A model generated the notes under the pieces. The model was not told the DNA's origin, made no database searches, and worked only from the letters and a program-made list of their open reading frames with translations. From Tolypothrix sp. NIES-4075 (GTDB lineage Bacteria; Cyanobacteriota; Cyanobacteriia; Cyanobacteriales; Nostocaceae): DNA of 64,000 nt. Where the stretch lies: positions 5,857 to 69,856 of the forward strand of contig NZ_BDUC01000007.1 of assembly GCF_002218085.1 (NCBI RefSeq), read 5' to 3'. Shown one piece after another: positions 46,460 through 55,765 of the stretch (positions are counted from its first letter, which is position 1; every line of letters begins with the position of its first letter). Position numbers and translations under genes: made by a program.

Positions 46460-48235
46460 ATGTATAGCACAAAGCTGCAAGATTATGATGTCGTCATCAT
46501 GGGCGCGGGATTTGCAGGCAACTGCCAAGCCCGACACCTCATGCTCAACATCCCAAATATCAAGGTCGCTCTGATCGACCCCCGTTCCGAAGAGCGGAGG
46601 GAGAAAGACATGAAACTTGGCGAATCAATGGTCGAAGTTGCTGCTCTTTTTCTCTGCAAAGAGTTGGGGCTTCATGATTACCTAATTGAAAATCACCCAC
46701 CTAAATCTGGGCTAAACTTCCACTGGTCTAAAAATCCTGCTAAAACCGAAACTCTCGACGATTACTATCACGTCTGGTCTAATCGACAGACTCCCATTGC
46801 TTCCTTTCACCTCAATCGAGCCAAACTAGAGCAGGATCTGCTCAAGATGAATAAGGAGATGGGGGCAGTTTTTTATAAAGGTCGTGTAATCGATGTCGCT
46901 CTAACCCCAAAAGACGCTCTCAAGACTGTCAAAATCAAAATTGGTAGTGAAGATATAGAGTTGACGGCTAAACATGTCGTTGATGCATCTGGCAGTAAGT
47001 TCATCATTGGGCGCAAGACTGACAATCTGCTCTTTGGTTCAGAAAACCTCCTCGGACTAAACAACGGTACAGCATGGGTGTGGGTGAAAAACGTCGATCG
47101 TAACATCTTTCACGACGGGTACGATCCGACCGGAGCATCCAGCAGCCACTACTACGCCACTAATCATTGGTTTGGGCAAGGCCACTGGCTATGGATGATT
47201 CCCACCGCTCAGGAATCAATGGAATTGTCAGTAGGGATAATGCACCATCATGATGTTATCCCCTCTGAGCGCATCAATACCTTAGACAAGTTTTATGAGT
47301 TTTTGAAGGCTAATCACAAACTTCTCTATAAGGTTGTCACTAGCGGAGAGAACATAGACTTTCACTATCGGTCGCGAGTCGCCCACACCAGTAAAACCAT
47401 GTTCTCCCCCGATAATTGGTATGTTATTGGCGATGCAGCCTACATCTTCGACGCCTTTTACTCCTATGGAACGACCACGATTGCGTTTGCCGTTGAGAGT
47501 GTAACAGAGATCATCCGAGCCAAGCTGGCAGGTGAGGCAGATGTCGAGAAGAAGCGGTCTGCCTACAACAACTTCAACCTTACATACGCACGAACTGTCA
47601 ACTGCCTTTACCGTGGTCATGACAAGCAACTGGGTCATGCAAGCGTCATGAGCTGGCGCATCTACTTTGAGTATATGTGGTGGTTCAGCGTGCATGTGCC
47701 CATGTTCATTGGCAAATGGCATTTAGACCCAACATTTATCCGCAGGTACGTGAAAATTGCCAACAGCAATGTAGATGGAATCTTCGCTGATTTGTGCAAA
47801 CAATTCAACCAACTGGTAGACCGTGGTGCCAACATTGGGCTAATGGACTGCTACCGAGCGGATCAGTTGATTGGAGGTTATTACACGCTTAAACACTTCG
47901 ATGACTTTTTGGAGAACTCAAAATTTGAGCCGAAGCGTTGCAATGTCTTTGCAGGCATGAAGCACGGCTACTTTTACATTGCCTTGTGGTATGTCATGTT
48001 CCAGTGGAAAGGCTTTGGTCTTGCTGGCGTGCTGGCTCCGCAACATCTTTACTACTTTTTTAGAATGTTGACATTATCGGTTTTAGCTGCTGTGGGCGAG
48101 TTGATCTACTGGTACAAAACCAGAGGTGTTCCTGCGAACAGTCAAGTAAAAAATATGCACCAAGAGTTCAAAAGCTATCAGTACCAGGCTAAACTGCAAC
48201 CTTGGATCGAGAACGTAACTGAGCTACCTTTATAA
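46460..48235 (+). CDS. Flavin-dependent halogenase-like FAD protein (copy 1)
   Basis: 591 residues. FAD-binding GAGFAG (15-20) after DYDVVIMG; the halogenase-type WLWMIP (243-248, fits WxWxIP); Lys82 in PPKSGLNFHW at the place of the catalytic Lys of tryptophan halogenases; and NWYVIGDAAYIFDAFYSYG near 320, the second FAD motif. These features place it in the flavin-dependent halogenase/monooxygenase superfamily; it needs FADH2 from a partner reductase. The C-terminal 230 residues are an extension of unknown role with hydrophobic segments. It is 72 bp upstream of the PKS gene and paralogous to 55766-57490. Halogenation itself is inferred, not shown. Confidence 0.8.
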   Translation: MYSTKLQDYDVVIMGAGFAGNCQARHLMLNIPNIKVALIDPRSEERREKDMKLGESMVEVAALFLCKELGLHDYLIENHPPKSGLNFHWSKNPAKTETLDDYYHVWSNRQTPIASFHLNRAKLEQDLLKMNKEMGAVFYKGRVIDVALTPKDALKTVKIKIGSEDIELTAKHVVDASGSKFIIGRKTDNLLFGSENLLGLNNGTAWVWVKNVDRNIFHDGYDPTGASSSHYYATNHWFGQGHWLWMIPTAQESMELSVGIMHHHDVIPSERINTLDKFYEFLKANHKLLYKVVTSGENIDFHYRSRVAHTSKTMFSPDNWYVIGDAAYIFDAFYSYGTTTIAFAVESVTEIIRAKLAGEADVEKKRSAYNNFNLTYARTVNCLYRGHDKQLGHASVMSWRIYFEYMWWFSVHVPMFIGKWHLDPTFIRRYVKIANSNVDGIFADLCKQFNQLVDRGANIGLMDCYRADQLIGGYYTLKHFDDFLENSKFEPKRCNVFAGMKHGYFYIALWYVMFQWKGFGLAGVLAPQHLYYFFRMLTLSVLAAVGELIYWYKTRGVPANSQVKNMHQEFKSYQYQAKLQPWIENVTELPL

Positions 48236-48307
48236 ATCCTAAAATTCTGACTGCGAACGAATTCAAGAGCTATTTAATACCGGGCTAAACCGCAATATGA
48301 GATTAAA

Positions 48308-51300
48308 GTGTCGAAAATGACTATTAATGAGCAACCTGCTGACAATATTTCGCAAGGTTCGCAGCGCCAGATGGTAAGTGAGTTACATGACCCAATTGCA
48401 GTAGTTGGTATAGGTTGTTGGTATCCAGGATCTCAAGGACCTCAACAGCTTTGGGAAAATATTTTGGCACGGCGTCGTGAGTTTCGCCGGATACCAAATG
48501 TCCGGTTCTCACTTGAGGATTACTATGACTCAGATCCAGAAGCAGTTGACAAGACATATGGGCAGCGTGCAGCTCTGATTGATGGTTTTGTGTTCGACTG
48601 GGCTAAGAAGCGTATTCCGCAACGTACATACATGTGTACAGATATCGCTCAATGGCTGGCATTAGACGTAGCAGCAGCAGCGCTGGAGGATGCGGGTTAC
48701 ACGCGAGAGTCAGTGGAGCATGACCGCACAGGGGTTATTCTGGGCAATACCCTTACTGGCGAGTGGACCCGTTCCAACTCGATGCGGTTGCGCTGGCCCT
48801 TCGTGCGGCGATCGCTTCTTGCCGCTGCTAGTGTTAAGGGGCTGTCAGCAAGCCTTCAGGAAGAACTCGTGACAACGATGGAGGAATTCTACAAGTCGGT
48901 CTTCCCACCAACCACTGAAGATACACTTGCTGGTGGTCTGTCAAATACCATTGCTGGTCGAATCTGCAACTATTTTGACTTTCACGGTGGCGGCTACACT
49001 GTCGATGGAGCCTGCTCCTCATCGCTAATAGCAATATGTACCGCAGCAAACTACCTGGCTAACAAAGATTTGGACATGGCGCTGGCAGGAGGTGTCGATA
49101 TCAGTTTAGACACCTTTGAATTGATTGGTTTTGCCAAGACTGGCGCTCTGACTAAAAGCGATATGAATGTTTACGATCGCCGCGCCAGTGGCTTCCTACC
49201 TGGTGAGGGTTGCGGGTTTGTAGTGATGAAAAGGCTATCAGATGCACGTAGAGCAGGCGATACTGTTTACGCAGTAGTCCGGGGCTGGGGAATTTCCTCA
49301 GATGGTAAGGGAGGAATAACCGCACCTAGTTCTAACGGGCAAACCGTTGCTATTCGACGTGCCTATATCCGGGCTGGGTACAGTCCGCACACACTGGATT
49401 TTGTAGAAGGTCATGGGACAGGCACCCCAGTGGGCGACAAGACTGAGCTGGAGGCACTGGCAGCGGCAATCCAGACAGACGAAACGGCATCTGAGAAAAC
49501 CTGCGGAATTACCTCATTAAAATCCATTATCGGGCATACTAAAGCAGCTGCTGGTGTCGGGGCTTTTATTAAAGCTGCGATCGCAGCTAATCGGCGCGTT
49601 TTGCCGACCACTGCTGGCTGCACGCAGCCGAACAAGAGCTTTGATACTACTGCACGAGTTTTATACCCAATTCTGTTGGGAAAAATTGAGGAGCCGACCA
49701 AAACACTGCGCGTCGGGGTATCCGCTATGGGATTTGGCGGTATCAATTGCCACGTAACTCTAGAATCTGGCGATGCGCCCTCGCAATCGCTAGCACCAGC
49801 TTTGGAGGAACGCGCGCTTCTCGTCTCCAATCAAGAAAGTGAAGTTTTCGTGTTTGGTGCAGCATCTGTCTTAGAGCTTTTGCACAAAGTACAACCACTC
49901 ATAGAAATAGCCGAGCAATTGAGTTTGGGCGACCTCGTAGACCTCGCAGCACATTTAGGTCAGGAACTCTTTGATGCACCTGTACGCGCGGCAGTGGTGG
50001 CTGGTACACCAGATACACTTGCCGATCGCCTTCTGGCACTAGCAGCACTTCTACACCAGAATCCTCCCACAGAGGGAGAAGTGAAGACGAATCAACAGCG
50101 AGATATCTGGGTTGGCAACCGCGTTCAGAAGAACCGCCTAGGATTCTTGATGCCCGGTCAAGGCTCCCAGCAACTCTTAATGGCAAGAGTATTGGTCGAG
50201 CGGTACGCTTGGGCAAGGGAAATTGTGGCTCAAGCAGACCAGTGGATTTCACTCTCAGGTGGAGAACCTATTTCCTCTAAAATATTTTGCCCACTAGACC
50301 GTGCATCTGATTCAGAGGTTGACAGGTGGCAGCGCACACTCGCCGAGACTCAGGTAGCACAGCCAGCCATTTGTTTGGCATCAATACTCTACGCACGCTA
50401 CCTCGCAAATCTAGGTATTCAACCCTCAGTGGTGGGAGGGCATAGCCTAGGCGAACTAACTGCGTTTCACTTGGCTGGAGCCTTCGATGAAGCCGACCTT
50501 TTGAAGTTAGCCACACAAAGAGGGCGGGCAATGATGGAGTCAGCCGCACAGCCTGGGGCTATGGTGAGTCTCGCCTGTACAAAACAAGAAGCAGAGACGC
50601 TCGTTAATCGCGCATCCGGTTATGTAGTAGTTGCTAACATTAACAGCCCCCGTCAGATTGTTGTCTCCGGAGAAGAGCAGGCAGTTCTGGAAGTGATGAA
50701 GTTGGCAACTGAGGAGGGGATAAGTGCGAAGCGGCTACGGGTTTCCAACGCTTTCCATTCTCGGCAAATGACGGCAGCAGCAGAGCAAATCAGTAAGAGC
50801 AAGTACGTGCCCCAAGTACTGGGTGAAACTGATTTACAAATTGTCTCTAGTATGCATGGTGCTGTAGTGGTGAGTGGAATCAACTTGCGGCAACATTTCT
50901 CTACTCAAATGCTTGCCCAGGTAGACTTTGTTGGTCTTGTGGAGCAAATGCAACAAACGTGCGATTTGATGATCGAGGTGGGTCCAGGCAGTGTGCTCTC
51001 CGGGTTGGTAAAGGACATACTTGGGAATGAGAATACTTGCCTTCCTATTGCCTCGCAGCCAAACTGCGATCGCGATCTGAACGCGGTACTTGCGTCTACT
51101 TTCGTTCATGGAGTGGAGGTCAATTGGACTGCACTTTATAATGGTCGGCTCGTCCGTCCTTTCCTGCCAGCAACAAAGCGTTTGTTCATAGAGAATCCTT
51201 GTGAACGCCCTTTTATTGCGACCACTGGTTTAACCCTAGACCCCGCCTTATTCCGAGCAGTAGCGCCAGCCAAAGCAGAGCCGACACCTACGTTACTGAC

Positions 51301-54300
51301 TTCTACAATGGTGCCGTCAACGAACGGCAAAACAGTCACCGAGGTAGAACTACTGGAGCTAGTGGCAAAACGCACCGGGTATCCATCAGATACAGTCTCC
51401 CCGGATTCTAGACTATTGGACGATTTAAACCTCGACTCGATTAAGGCAGCGGATCTAGTAGCCACCGCCGCCAAGCAGGTTGGAGTGGAAGGTAAGCTTG
51501 ACCCTTCTCAGTTTGCGAATGCAACAATTGCAGATATAGCTACAGCAATCCGTGAAGCCCAAGAGGTATACCCGGATGCACAGATAAAATCTACTATATT
51601 TACACCCACTTCTGGTAGCAAGATTGACAGCACTTCCAACTGGGTGCGTAACTTTTCTATCGAATACGTACCCAAAGAGGCTCCGCAATGCAAGCAAGAA
51701 GATTGGCAAAGTGCGAATGTTCTCATTGTGGCGGATACCGAACAGGCTGAGGTGGTGAAAGCATTACGCGAGCAGCTATTCTCAGTTGGCGCAGATGTTA
51801 AGACAGTTAGTTACAGTACGCTACTGCAAGAAGGTTTCTCAGACAGTTTCTCTCACAAAATTGCTGTACTACCACGAACAATTTCTTCACAAACAAATGC
51901 GCCCATACCTTTATCCCAAACAGTGGCACGGCTAAGGAGCATAGCTACCCTACCAAAGACAGAGGCTGGATCTGGTCGTAAATCTTGTGTGGCTTACGTG
52001 CAGTTTGGCGGTGGTGACTTTGGTCAAACCAGAAGGGTAGTGCCAGAGGACTGTTGTGCGGCTGCTTTTGCACGCAGCCTGCACCACGAGCAACCAGATA
52101 TTTATGTCCGCGTTATTGATTTCTGGGAGCAGATTGAACCCGATCGTGCTGCATCTCTGATTGTTTGCGAGTTATCAGGAACAGAGCCATGTACTACAGT
52201 GGGCTACAATGCTGAAGGAGTGCGCTTGGAGCCTCAAGCTCGCCTTCAACAGCCGATCGAATACCTGCGGCGATCGCTAACCTGGTCGGCACAGGATGTA
52301 ATTTTGGTAACAGGTGGTGCCAAAGGAATTACCGCTGAGTGTGCGCTGGCTGTTGCCCGCACTACGGGGGCACAACTAGCCTTAGTTGGTAGTTCGCCTT
52401 CTGGCAACGACAGCGAGGTAGCACGCACCCTTGAGCGTTTCCAAAATGCAGGTCTGACCTGTCGCTATTATTCTTGCGATATTACTGACTCTTGTGCCGT
52501 CGCAGAGCTAGTCGCCACAGTGACTGCTGAACTTGGGTCAATTACCGCTGTGGTGCATGGTGCAGGAATCAACAAGCCACGTCGCATTTCCCAAGTAAGT
52601 GTTGAAGACGCCGTGGCTGAGGTGTCGCCGAAGCTACTTGGAGCATACAATCTCTTCCAAGCCTTGGCATCGGCTCCCCCACGGCTCTTTATTGCGTTTA
52701 CCTCAATCATTGGCGTAACTGGAATGCCTGGAAATGCGTGGTACGCATTTTCCAACGAGTTACTAGACCTCATGCTGCGCCGTTTTGCCAGTGACCACCA
52801 AGAAATGGCTGTGCAAGCGATCGCTTACAGTGTGTGGGATGACGTTGGCATGGCAGCCCGTATGGGTAGTGTAAAAAACTTGGCTCAGATGGGGATTAGG
52901 GCTATCCCGAGCGAAGAAGGTGTCCGTCGCTTCCTACAACTGTTTGAATGCGATCCGGGCGCAAAGCAAGTGGTGGTAGCCGCGCGGTTGGGAGGATTAG
53001 ACACTTGGTCGCCCATCACCCTACCACCTGCTACTGGCTTGCGTTTCGTACAACAGGTGTGCTACTGTGAGCCGGGAGTGGAACTTAAGCTTCGTACTCG
53101 TCTGAGTTTGGCAGCAGACCTCTACGTACAGGAACATGTGTATCGCGGCTCCTACCTGTTCCCAACAGTTTTTGGTCTAGAGGCAATGGCACAAGCTACT
53201 GCCTATGTTATCGGCGAGCAACAGCCGTCTATTGTGCGGATTGAGGATATATCCTTAGATCGCCCAGTGGTCGTCGATCCGACCGAAGGAGTGGAAATTG
53301 AGCTACATGCCGAAGTGATGGAGATGAATGCCCAAGGAGAAAGACGAGTTAAAGTCGGCATTCGGACTGAGCAAACTGGTTTTGCCGGTGACCACTTTGC
53401 AGCGACTTTAGTTTTAGGTGAGTTAGTGGTAGGAGAACTAGCAGCACCGGAACTGGGTGAAGCGCTTGATATAGATCCCAAGACGGATCTCTACGGAAAT
53501 CTGCTCTTCCAAGGTCCGCGCTTTCAAAGGATCAAGTCACTTTTCGCACTTGTTCAAAATAAGTGTGTATTTCAATCCTACGTACAAGCCGCTACTGAAT
53601 TGAGTTCGGAGAGCTTCGCGCCTGGGCTTGGTAGCGACCTCGTGCTTGGAGATCCTTACTTTAGAGATGTTCTGCTCCAGTCGATGCAACTGACCGTTCC
53701 GCAAGATACCTGCTTGCCGATACACATCGAAAAGATTGAATTGTTCTCCTGCCCTAGTCTGGATTGTGGCTCTAGGGTAGTCACCGCACTGCTCCAGCGG
53801 CGAGAAGATCGCGAGTATATTGGTGAGGTGATCGCCACTTCGGAGCAGGGATACGTGGTGGAGAGGCTGACGGGCTATCGGCTACGCATTCTCGAAGAAC
53901 ATCCGGAAAACCCGACGGCAGTCGATCTGGCATTCCCAGAAGCACGCGATGAAGACCACCTACGCCATATTTTGCAGACCACCTGCAAGGCTTTGGGGTT
54001 GAGTCAGCCAGCCGTCGCTCTGGGAATACCTAACCTGCAAGGCAAGAATCGGGAGCAGCGACGGCAGCAGCAACACCCGATCGCTGCTCGTGCATTACAG
54101 GCGCAGCTAGCGTTACCCTCACAAGAGGATCTCGTCTTTGAAATTGAGACTCTACCATCGGGAAAACCTGTGTTTTCAGGAGCTATAGCAGCTGAACTCA
54201 ACATATCGTTGTCCCATGACGATCGCTACTGCCTGTGTGTCGTCGGCTCAACTCCCCAAGGGTGTGACATCGAACCGATTGCCCATCGCACTGCGGATAA

Positions 54301-55678
54301 CTGGAGTGCGCTTCTTGGGGTTTTTCGTAACTCAGTAGTAGAGGAGCTAGTACGAGGAGGCGAACCACGCGATCGCGCTGCGACTCGTATCTGGTCGGCA
54401 TTGGAAGCGGTAAGGAAGGCGTTCAATGGCTCAGACCCACAGTTTTCGGTTGAAAAGCAACAATCAGATGCAGTGCTTTTGCGGACACAGACATTATCAG
54501 GCACTTACTTCGTCCTTACCTTACCTATCAAGCTGACACGCGGTTTAGAGCGGATGGTGGCTCTGATCGTATCTGAGCAGTCGAAGAACGTGCTGTTGGA
54601 TCATCAGACCTCTAATAACGATGTCTATCAAAGTCTCGCCCACAACCACAAAGTACGCTACACCTACGATGGACCGCAAGGGCAACCAGTTTACGAACAG
54701 CGTTTTCAAGTTTCTTTCAAGGACAGTGCCAGCATCAGTCGTCGCGTGTCCTTTTCTCAATACATCTCCTGGATAGGAAAGATTCGCGAACTCCCGATGG
54801 AGAGTATTGCCCCACAGTTATTATCGGATTTCCGCAACGAATGGGGAATGGTGACCAATGCAGTTAGTCTCCGGGTTTTGGGAGAAGCCACATCCTACGA
54901 CATCATTCAGGCTCGATGCTGGATGGGAAATGTTGTTGGCTCCTCCTTTAACACTTATATTGAGTTTTGCAAAGTGCTGCCAGACAATTCTCTAGAGCGG
55001 TTAGCGATCGGCGAGGTAAAAGCAACTTGGGTGCGTCTGGTTAGCTATGGCGTTCCCTCTCCCAGGTCATTTCCGCAATACCTTGAAGAGTACCTTAATC
55101 AATTTTCTGCCAAGAAACCAGCTACCCTCGACCTTAAGAACCCTGCCACGCTTAACCTATCACCGCTACCCGCCAGCCTTTCCCAACTAGAAGCTGGTCA
55201 GGTAGTATACGATACTCCTCCAGGACCTAATGGTGGCAAGGTACTGCGAACCGAGACGTTTCAAACTACGCTTGAAGAATCGAACTTAGTGGGCAACGTC
55301 TACTACGGAAACTACTTTATTTGGCAAGGGCGAGTTCGAGACCTTTTCTTATACTCCATAGCACCTGAATACTTACGAGTCTCTGAGCCGCATGGCGAGA
55401 TGATTTGCTTGTACAGCCGAATGGACTACCTACGCGAGGCAATGCCTTTCGATCGCGTTCGTGTTATTCTCTCTGTACAATCGGTTTTTATGTGTGGAGC
55501 CATATTCAGCTTCGAGTTTTTCCGAGAGCAGCCAGATGGTCAAATGCAGAAGTTGCAGGTAGGGCAACAAGAGGTGGTGTGGGTTGAGCGGCTCGCCGAT
55601 GGAACTCCTATCGCTCATCCTTGGCCAGAGGTAGTCATGCATTCTCTTTTAGAAAGGTCATCACAAGTTAGCACATGA
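48308..55678 (+). CDS. Iterative type I PKS, enediyne-PKS-like, with fused thioesterase
   Basis: 2456 residues. KS about 28-470 (Cys236 in GACSSSL, His369 in EGHGTGT, His410 in IIGHTKAA; the RLRWPFVRR and GNTLTGEW words are typical of enediyne PKSs). AT about 610-900 (Ser713 in GHSLGE). One ACP about 1010-1085 (Ser1044 in NLDSIKAADL). KR about 1110-1560 (TGGAKGITA, Ser1466, Tyr1479). DH about 1595-1860 (His1610 in YVQEHVYRG). PPTase about 1880-2090 (GCDIEP, WSALEAVRKA). Two hotdog domains at about 2125-2265 and 2315-2450; the last has ESNLVGNVYYGNYFIWQGR, like enediyne thioesterases. No module repeats, so iterative use and a polyene product are expected. GTG at 48308 or ATG at 48317 is the start. 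Intact over 7.4 kb. Confidence 0.9.
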   Translation: MSKMTINEQPADNISQGSQRQMVSELHDPIAVVGIGCWYPGSQGPQQLWENILARRREFRRIPNVRFSLEDYYDSDPEAVDKTYGQRAALIDGFVFDWAKKRIPQRTYMCTDIAQWLALDVAAAALEDAGYTRESVEHDRTGVILGNTLTGEWTRSNSMRLRWPFVRRSLLAAASVKGLSASLQEELVTTMEEFYKSVFPPTTEDTLAGGLSNTIAGRICNYFDFHGGGYTVDGACSSSLIAICTAANYLANKDLDMALAGGVDISLDTFELIGFAKTGALTKSDMNVYDRRASGFLPGEGCGFVVMKRLSDARRAGDTVYAVVRGWGISSDGKGGITAPSSNGQTVAIRRAYIRAGYSPHTLDFVEGHGTGTPVGDKTELEALAAAIQTDETASEKTCGITSLKSIIGHTKAAAGVGAFIKAAIAANRRVLPTTAGCTQPNKSFDTTARVLYPILLGKIEEPTKTLRVGVSAMGFGGINCHVTLESGDAPSQSLAPALEERALLVSNQESEVFVFGAASVLELLHKVQPLIEIAEQLSLGDLVDLAAHLGQELFDAPVRAAVVAGTPDTLADRLLALAALLHQNPPTEGEVKTNQQRDIWVGNRVQKNRLGFLMPGQGSQQLLMARVLVERYAWAREIVAQADQWISLSGGEPISSKIFCPLDRASDSEVDRWQRTLAETQVAQPAICLASILYARYLANLGIQPSVVGGHSLGELTAFHLAGAFDEADLLKLATQRGRAMMESAAQPGAMVSLACTKQEAETLVNRASGYVVVANINSPRQIVVSGEEQAVLEVMKLATEEGISAKRLRVSNAFHSRQMTAAAEQISKSKYVPQVLGETDLQIVSSMHGAVVVSGINLRQHFSTQMLAQVDFVGLVEQMQQTCDLMIEVGPGSVLSGLVKDILGNENTCLPIASQPNCDRDLNAVLASTFVHGVEVNWTALYNGRLVRPFLPATKRLFIENPCERPFIATTGLTLDPALFRAVAPAKAEPTPTLLTSTMVPSTNGKTVTEVELLELVAKRTGYPSDTVSPDSRLLDDLNLDSIKAADLVATAAKQVGVEGKLDPSQFANATIADIATAIREAQEVYPDAQIKSTIFTPTSGSKIDSTSNWVRNFSIEYVPKEAPQCKQEDWQSANVLIVADTEQAEVVKALREQLFSVGADVKTVSYSTLLQEGFSDSFSHKIAVLPRTISSQTNAPIPLSQTVARLRSIATLPKTEAGSGRKSCVAYVQFGGGDFGQTRRVVPEDCCAAAFARSLHHEQPDIYVRVIDFWEQIEPDRAASLIVCELSGTEPCTTVGYNAEGVRLEPQARLQQPIEYLRRSLTWSAQDVILVTGGAKGITAECALAVARTTGAQLALVGSSPSGNDSEVARTLERFQNAGLTCRYYSCDITDSCAVAELVATVTAELGSITAVVHGAGINKPRRISQVSVEDAVAEVSPKLLGAYNLFQALASAPPRLFIAFTSIIGVTGMPGNAWYAFSNELLDLMLRRFASDHQEMAVQAIAYSVWDDVGMAARMGSVKNLAQMGIRAIPSEEGVRRFLQLFECDPGAKQVVVAARLGGLDTWSPITLPPATGLRFVQQVCYCEPGVELKLRTRLSLAADLYVQEHVYRGSYLFPTVFGLEAMAQATAYVIGEQQPSIVRIEDISLDRPVVVDPTEGVEIELHAEVMEMNAQGERRVKVGIRTEQTGFAGDHFAATLVLGELVVGELAAPELGEALDIDPKTDLYGNLLFQGPRFQRIKSLFALVQNKCVFQSYVQAATELSSESFAPGLGSDLVLGDPYFRDVLLQSMQLTVPQDTCLPIHIEKIELFSCPSLDCGSRVVTALLQRREDREYIGEVIATSEQGYVVERLTGYRLRILEEHPENPTAVDLAFPEARDEDHLRHILQTTCKALGLSQPAVALGIPNLQGKNREQRRQQQHPIAARALQAQLALPSQEDLVFEIETLPSGKPVFSGAIAAELNISLSHDDRYCLCVVGSTPQGCDIEPIAHRTADNWSALLGVFRNSVVEELVRGGEPRDRAATRIWSALEAVRKAFNGSDPQFSVEKQQSDAVLLRTQTLSGTYFVLTLPIKLTRGLERMVALIVSEQSKNVLLDHQTSNNDVYQSLAHNHKVRYTYDGPQGQPVYEQRFQVSFKDSASISRRVSFSQYISWIGKIRELPMESIAPQLLSDFRNEWGMVTNAVSLRVLGEATSYDIIQARCWMGNVVGSSFNTYIEFCKVLPDNSLERLAIGEVKATWVRLVSYGVPSPRSFPQYLEEYLNQFSAKKPATLDLKNPATLNLSPLPASLSQLEAGQVVYDTPPGPNGGKVLRTETFQTTLEESNLVGNVYYGNYFIWQGRVRDLFLYSIAPEYLRVSEPHGEMICLYSRMDYLREAMPFDRVRVILSVQSVFMCGAIFSFEFFREQPDGQMQKLQVGQQEVVWVERLADGTPIAHPWPEVVMHSLLERSSQVST

Positions 55679-55765
55679 CTAATTAATAGATAAGTTGGTG
55701 TCTCGAAAAATCAAACGTGATGCCCCAATTTAGTCAATTCAGAACGGAGATTTAACTAACTAGCT

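Noticed and set aside
48324..55642. Many short minus-strand frames under the PKS
   Set aside because: Shadows of the high-GC PKS coding sequence; none has a recognisable product.
48308..55678. PKS as heterocyst glycolipid synthase HglE or a PUFA synthase
   Set aside because: Single ACP followed by KR, DH, an integral PPTase and enediyne-type TE, and the GNTLTGEW/RLRWPFVRR KS words, do not fit HglE or PfaA.
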